From Lachnoclostridium sp. An118 (GTDB taxonomy: Bacteria > Bacillota > Clostridia > Lachnospirales > Lachnospiraceae): 64,000 bases of DNA. The position numbers and the translations under genes are program-made. The notes under the pieces were generated by a model, which saw only the letters and a program-made list of their open reading frames with translations, was not told the origin of the DNA and did not search any database. Below, one piece after another: positions 61,536 to 64,000 of the stretch (position 1 is the first letter of the stretch; every line of letters begins with the position of its first letter). The stretch lies in the NCBI RefSeq assembly GCF_002160985.1, contig NZ_NFLQ01000008.1, positions 88,114-152,113 on the forward strand, read 5' to 3'.

Positions 61536-62964
61536 CAGCAGTCTGCTGAAGAGAAAGCTCCGGACCTTCCTGACAGTGCTGGGAGTCATCATCGGCACCA
61601 CCTCTATTGTGGTCATGTTCTCTCTCGGGCTGGGCATGCAGAAAGCGATGTACCGACAGATCGAGGAGACAGGGGGACTGAACACGATCACTGTCACCGG
61701 GAAGGAAGCCGGGCCGGGCTCCCCGGAGGGGAGCCCGGGCGGCAAGAAAGGACAGGAGCGGAAGCAGGTGACAGACCAGCTTGTGTCCCAGCTCGCGGGG
61801 ATGGAGCATGTAAAAAGCGTGCAGCCGGTCTATACCGTGTCAGCTGTTCTGCTGAAGGGCGGATATGAGGCGACAGTCCAGCTCACCGGTATGACGCCGG
61901 AGGGGCTGGAGAGCAGGAACATAAAGCTGGCCCCCGGCGGGCGCCTGCCGGAGAGCGGCAGGGGGAAGCTGGAGCTTGTCTACGGAAACGGTGTCCTCTC
62001 CTCCTTTGCGGACAGCAGGGGCGGCGGGACCTATGACGAATACGCACGGCTGCCGGATATAGATCTGGCACATGACACCCTGTTCCTCGTCCTGGACGAG
62101 AGCGGCTACAGCCAGAGCCGGGAAGGTGGTATGTCCCCGGCCGGCTTCTCCGGTGAGACTGCGTCCGGAGCCGCATCGCCGGCCCCTGGGAGCAGCTCCG
62201 GGGAGAGCGGCGCTGCCACGGGGACCGGGAAGTCTGTGCGAAAATATGCGGTGCAGGCAAGCGGAGTGGTAGCGGGCGGCCAGGAGGATTACGGCGAACA
62301 TTTCTCCAGTGTGTACTGTGACCTGGACACGCTGAAGCAGGCGCTGAAAAAGGAATTTGCGGGCCGTGCCCTGCCGGGACAGCCGGTCACAAAGTCCGGA
62401 AAGCCCTACAGGGAGTTCTGCTACAGCCAGGCTCTCGTGCGAGTGGACGATATCCACCAGGCGGACAGCGTGGCGGCGGCCATCCGCCAGATGGGATACA
62501 ACGCGGAGACAAACGCTGAGTTCATGAAGAGCATGAAAAGCCAGCTTGCGATCATCCAGGCAGTGCTGGGAGGGATCGGCGCGGTCTCTCTTCTGGTGGC
62601 GGCTATCGGCATCGCCAACACCATGATGATGTCCATCTACGAGAGGACAAAGGAGATCGGCGTCATCAAGGTGCTGGGCTGCAGCCTGAAAAATATCCGC
62701 CAGATGTTTCTTCTGGAGGCGGCTTTCATCGGGCTGATGGGAGGCGCGGCGGGCTGCGTGCTGAGCTTTGCGGTGTCCACTGTCATCAATGCCCTGACAG
62801 CCACAAAGAACATCATGGGTGTGGGAGGAGGGATATCCTTCATTCCTCCCTGGCTGGTCCTGGCGGCAGTGGGATTTTCCATGCTGGTGGGGATGGGCGC
62901 GGGATATATCCCCGCCCTGCGGGCCATGAGGCTGAGCCCTCTTGCGGCCATACAGAACGGGTGA
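61504..62964 (+). CDS. MacB/FtsX-type ABC permease
   Basis: 486 residues. Helix 1 'FLTVLGVIIGTTSIVVMFSLGLG' in part, then a 300-residue outer domain with a Gly/Ser-rich low-complexity insert at about 205-245 (position 62116-62240), and three helices at the end. 'GIANTMMMSIYERTKEIGVIKVLG' in part is the FtsX coupling motif. It overlaps the CARDB-like gene by 32 bp. The three genes form one operon. Confidence 0.92.
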   Translation: MSWMDLLRMSSSSLLKRKLRTFLTVLGVIIGTTSIVVMFSLGLGMQKAMYRQIEETGGLNTITVTGKEAGPGSPEGSPGGKKGQERKQVTDQLVSQLAGMEHVKSVQPVYTVSAVLLKGGYEATVQLTGMTPEGLESRNIKLAPGGRLPESGRGKLELVYGNGVLSSFADSRGGGTYDEYARLPDIDLAHDTLFLVLDESGYSQSREGGMSPAGFSGETASGAASPAPGSSSGESGAATGTGKSVRKYAVQASGVVAGGQEDYGEHFSSVYCDLDTLKQALKKEFAGRALPGQPVTKSGKPYREFCYSQALVRVDDIHQADSVAAAIRQMGYNAETNAEFMKSMKSQLAIIQAVLGGIGAVSLLVAAIGIANTMMMSIYERTKEIGVIKVLGCSLKNIRQMFLLEAAFIGLMGGAAGCVLSFAVSTVINALTATKNIMGVGGGISFIPPWLVLAAVGFSMLVGMGAGYIPALRAMRLSPLAAIQNG

Positions 62965-62972
62965 GACTAAAA

Positions 62973-63004
62973 AGAAGACTGGTCCCTCTTGGGATCAGTC
63001 TTCT
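62973..63004. terminator. Two-way terminator after the MacB operon
   Basis: AGAAGACTGGTCCC pairs with GGGATCAGTCTTCT over a 4-nt loop. It lies 8 bp past the permease stop and covers the last codons of the converging small gene. Confidence 0.82.
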
Positions 63005-63270
63005 TCTATTACCTGGATCTCCAGATAGTCAAAATCGATGGAGTCCACGAAATTATCCTGATAAAACCGGGTCTTGCTGTGTCTCTTGAACTCAGTGACA
63101 GTGGAGTCCAGCCAGATGGGCTTGCTGAGGTCGAAGTCATAGCATATCTCATCCAGCGCCCGGAAGATCTTGTGGGTGCGTGTGTCGTCGCCGCCATCGC
63201 AGACTACCGTATCTCTCACCATCCGCCCCCCTTTAAATTCTTTTGCCCATAAACGAAACATGTGTGCCAT
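62995..63270 (-). CDS. Small conserved protein of unknown function
   Basis: 91-residue soluble protein. 'MAHMFRLWAKEFKGGRMVRD', 'THKIFRALDEICYDFDLSKPIW' in part and an acidic end 'DSIDFDYLEIQVIEED'. It resembles short conserved hypotheticals of Lachnospiraceae. AGGATGGCAC lies before the start. Function cannot be told. Confidence 0.65.
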   Translation of the reverse strand: MAHMFRLWAKEFKGGRMVRDTVVCDGGDDTRTHKIFRALDEICYDFDLSKPIWLDSTVTEFKRHSKTRFYQDNFVDSIDFDYLEIQVIEED

Positions 63271-63652
63271 CCTTTCTGAGGTGTTTGTCTAACCATTATA
63301 GCACCGGGATGGGACAAAAGGAAGAGGCAGCCGCTTCCGGCTGCCTCAGAAAAAAGGAAATAAGAGAAAAAAGGTAAATCTATCTAAATATAACTTAATG
63401 TCTTTAGGCGAAGCTGTCGGAAATCCAAGAACCGATATCTGTGTACCCCCGTCAGCTTCATTTATTTGATGGTTTTAGTATATAGGGGAAATATGTCCAA
63501 TCTGTGACACTCATCTAAAGAAAAAATGAAGATATGATTATTAAGTTCTAAAAAATGTGAAGAAAATCTAAAACGGGAATATCCGGCTGTGGCACTTGCA
63601 AATTTCCCGGGGATAGTGTATCTATTAAAGATAGGAAAGAGGTGTGATAAAC
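63271..63652. other. Non-coding stretch with hairpins
   Basis: No supported gene. A GC-rich hairpin GAGGCAGCCG-CTTC-CGGCTGCCTC is at 63324-63347, followed on the plus strand by A-runs, not T, so it is a poor terminator. A second, weaker pairing of GAAGCTG and CAGCTTC lies near 63410-63460. The rest is AT-rich and may hold the promoter of the broken gene that follows; AAGAGGTG precedes its ATG. Confidence 0.5.
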
Positions 63653-63816
63653 ATGAAAAGGCTTTTGATCGTGGTGGATATGCAGAGGGATTTTGTGGAC
63701 GGGAGTCTGGGAGATCATCGATGAGCTGTGCGGGGGTCACACCTGCCAGCCACGATGCGGCTCTTCAGACCATGGTCATGTGCTAGGTGGAGATCGTGTC
63801 TTGACTTCGGGGACGA
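63653..63816 (+). pseudogene. Remnant of a nicotinamidase-like cysteine hydrolase
   Basis: Starts MKRLLIVVDMQRDFVDGSLG, the standard N-terminus of these enzymes with the catalytic Asp, then meets a stop after about 23 codons. In the next frame 'CAGVTPASHDAALQTMVMC' follows (about 63723-63785), the normal C-terminal nucleophile and tail region. About 100 middle codons are missing. An internal deletion with frame loss has destroyed the gene. Confidence 0.75.
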
Positions 63817-64000
63817 TAGATTTTAAAATAGCTTACAGAGTGCCTGGAAGAGAAAAGAAGATAAGGGAATATATATGAAGCAGGGTAGTGTCAAGTAATC
63901 TATGAAAAAATAAGTCATAAAAAATAGGCTCAGAAGAACCTTGAAAATTGCAGATATTGATATTGAAAAGCTCTCCGAGGGCTCAGGGCGCTGCCCTGAG
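63817..64000. other. Window end without a supported gene
   Basis: AT-rich at first, then 'GAGGGCTCAGGGCGCTGCCCTGAG' in part, which contains a short hairpin CTCAGGGC-GCTGCCCTGAG. No reading frame with a ribosome site is seen. Confidence 0.4.

Noticed and set aside
63324..63347. Rho-independent terminator on the plus strand
   Set aside because: The stem is followed by A-runs rather than T-runs.

Overview
The window looks like the chromosome of a spore-forming Firmicute, most likely a Lachnospiraceae or related Clostridia. It carries sigF with its SpoIIA regulators, a spoVA operon, a YlmC/YmxH sporulation protein, a T-box ahead of valS, NrdR, and strong AGGAGG ribosome sites throughout. This placement is inferred from gene families; no rRNA is present.

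Positions 1-18500 form a CRISPR-Cas island that looks like subtype III-D. It starts with a 5'-cut csx10-like gene, then a double-RAMP Csm3-like gene, a csx19-like gene and a long TIGR03986-type RAMP gene. Array 1 follows, then a CARF-HEPN (Csm6-like) gene, cas1, cas2, and a large fusion of a group II intron-like reverse transcriptase (RT) with a primase-polymerase. The RT lacks its N-terminal part: the reading frame opens inside the cas2 stop region, already within RT motif 2, with no start codon before motif 3. Next come array 2, a WYL-domain regulator on the minus strand facing a two-gene operon of unknown function (14732-16571), a one-spacer array 3, and a second CARF-HEPN gene of the Csx1/TM1812 kind. 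All three arrays have the same leader: a TATAAT about 162 bp before the first repeat and a conserved block starting exactly 125 bp before it. No cas10 and no obvious cas6 are in the window; they may lie upstream of position 1.

Positions 18500-46000 are ordinary accessory and housekeeping genes: a YoaK-type membrane protein, LysR, a holin-like gene beside tRNA-Ala(CGC), carbamate kinase, an XRE/membrane pair with a direct-repeat operator, two drug-type ABC exporters (one with a TetR regulator and two matching operators), YlmC, NrdR, a fused ThrE exporter, TruA, ExoA, an isochorismatase-like hydrolase, SDR, MFS and AraC genes, an HD hydrolase, a Bcp peroxiredoxin, an AlkD-like protein, several small regulators, an Rpn-type nuclease, an M23 peptidase, a Crp/Fnr regulator, and a DUF1848 Fe-S protein next to a zinc macrodomain. 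One short gene (36705-36978) is frameshifted.

Positions 46000-64000 hold the T-box and valS, an LTA synthase-like enzyme, folC, a TPR membrane protein, the spoIIAA-spoIIAB-sigF operon, a small membrane protein, spoVAA-AB-AC-AD-AE, a MacB-type ABC operon with a secreted CARDB-like partner, a small conserved protein and the remains of a nicotinamidase-like gene.

The most notable parts are the headless RT-primase fusion beside cas2 and the WYL-controlled unknown operon placed between two CRISPR arrays and next to a CARF-HEPN nuclease.
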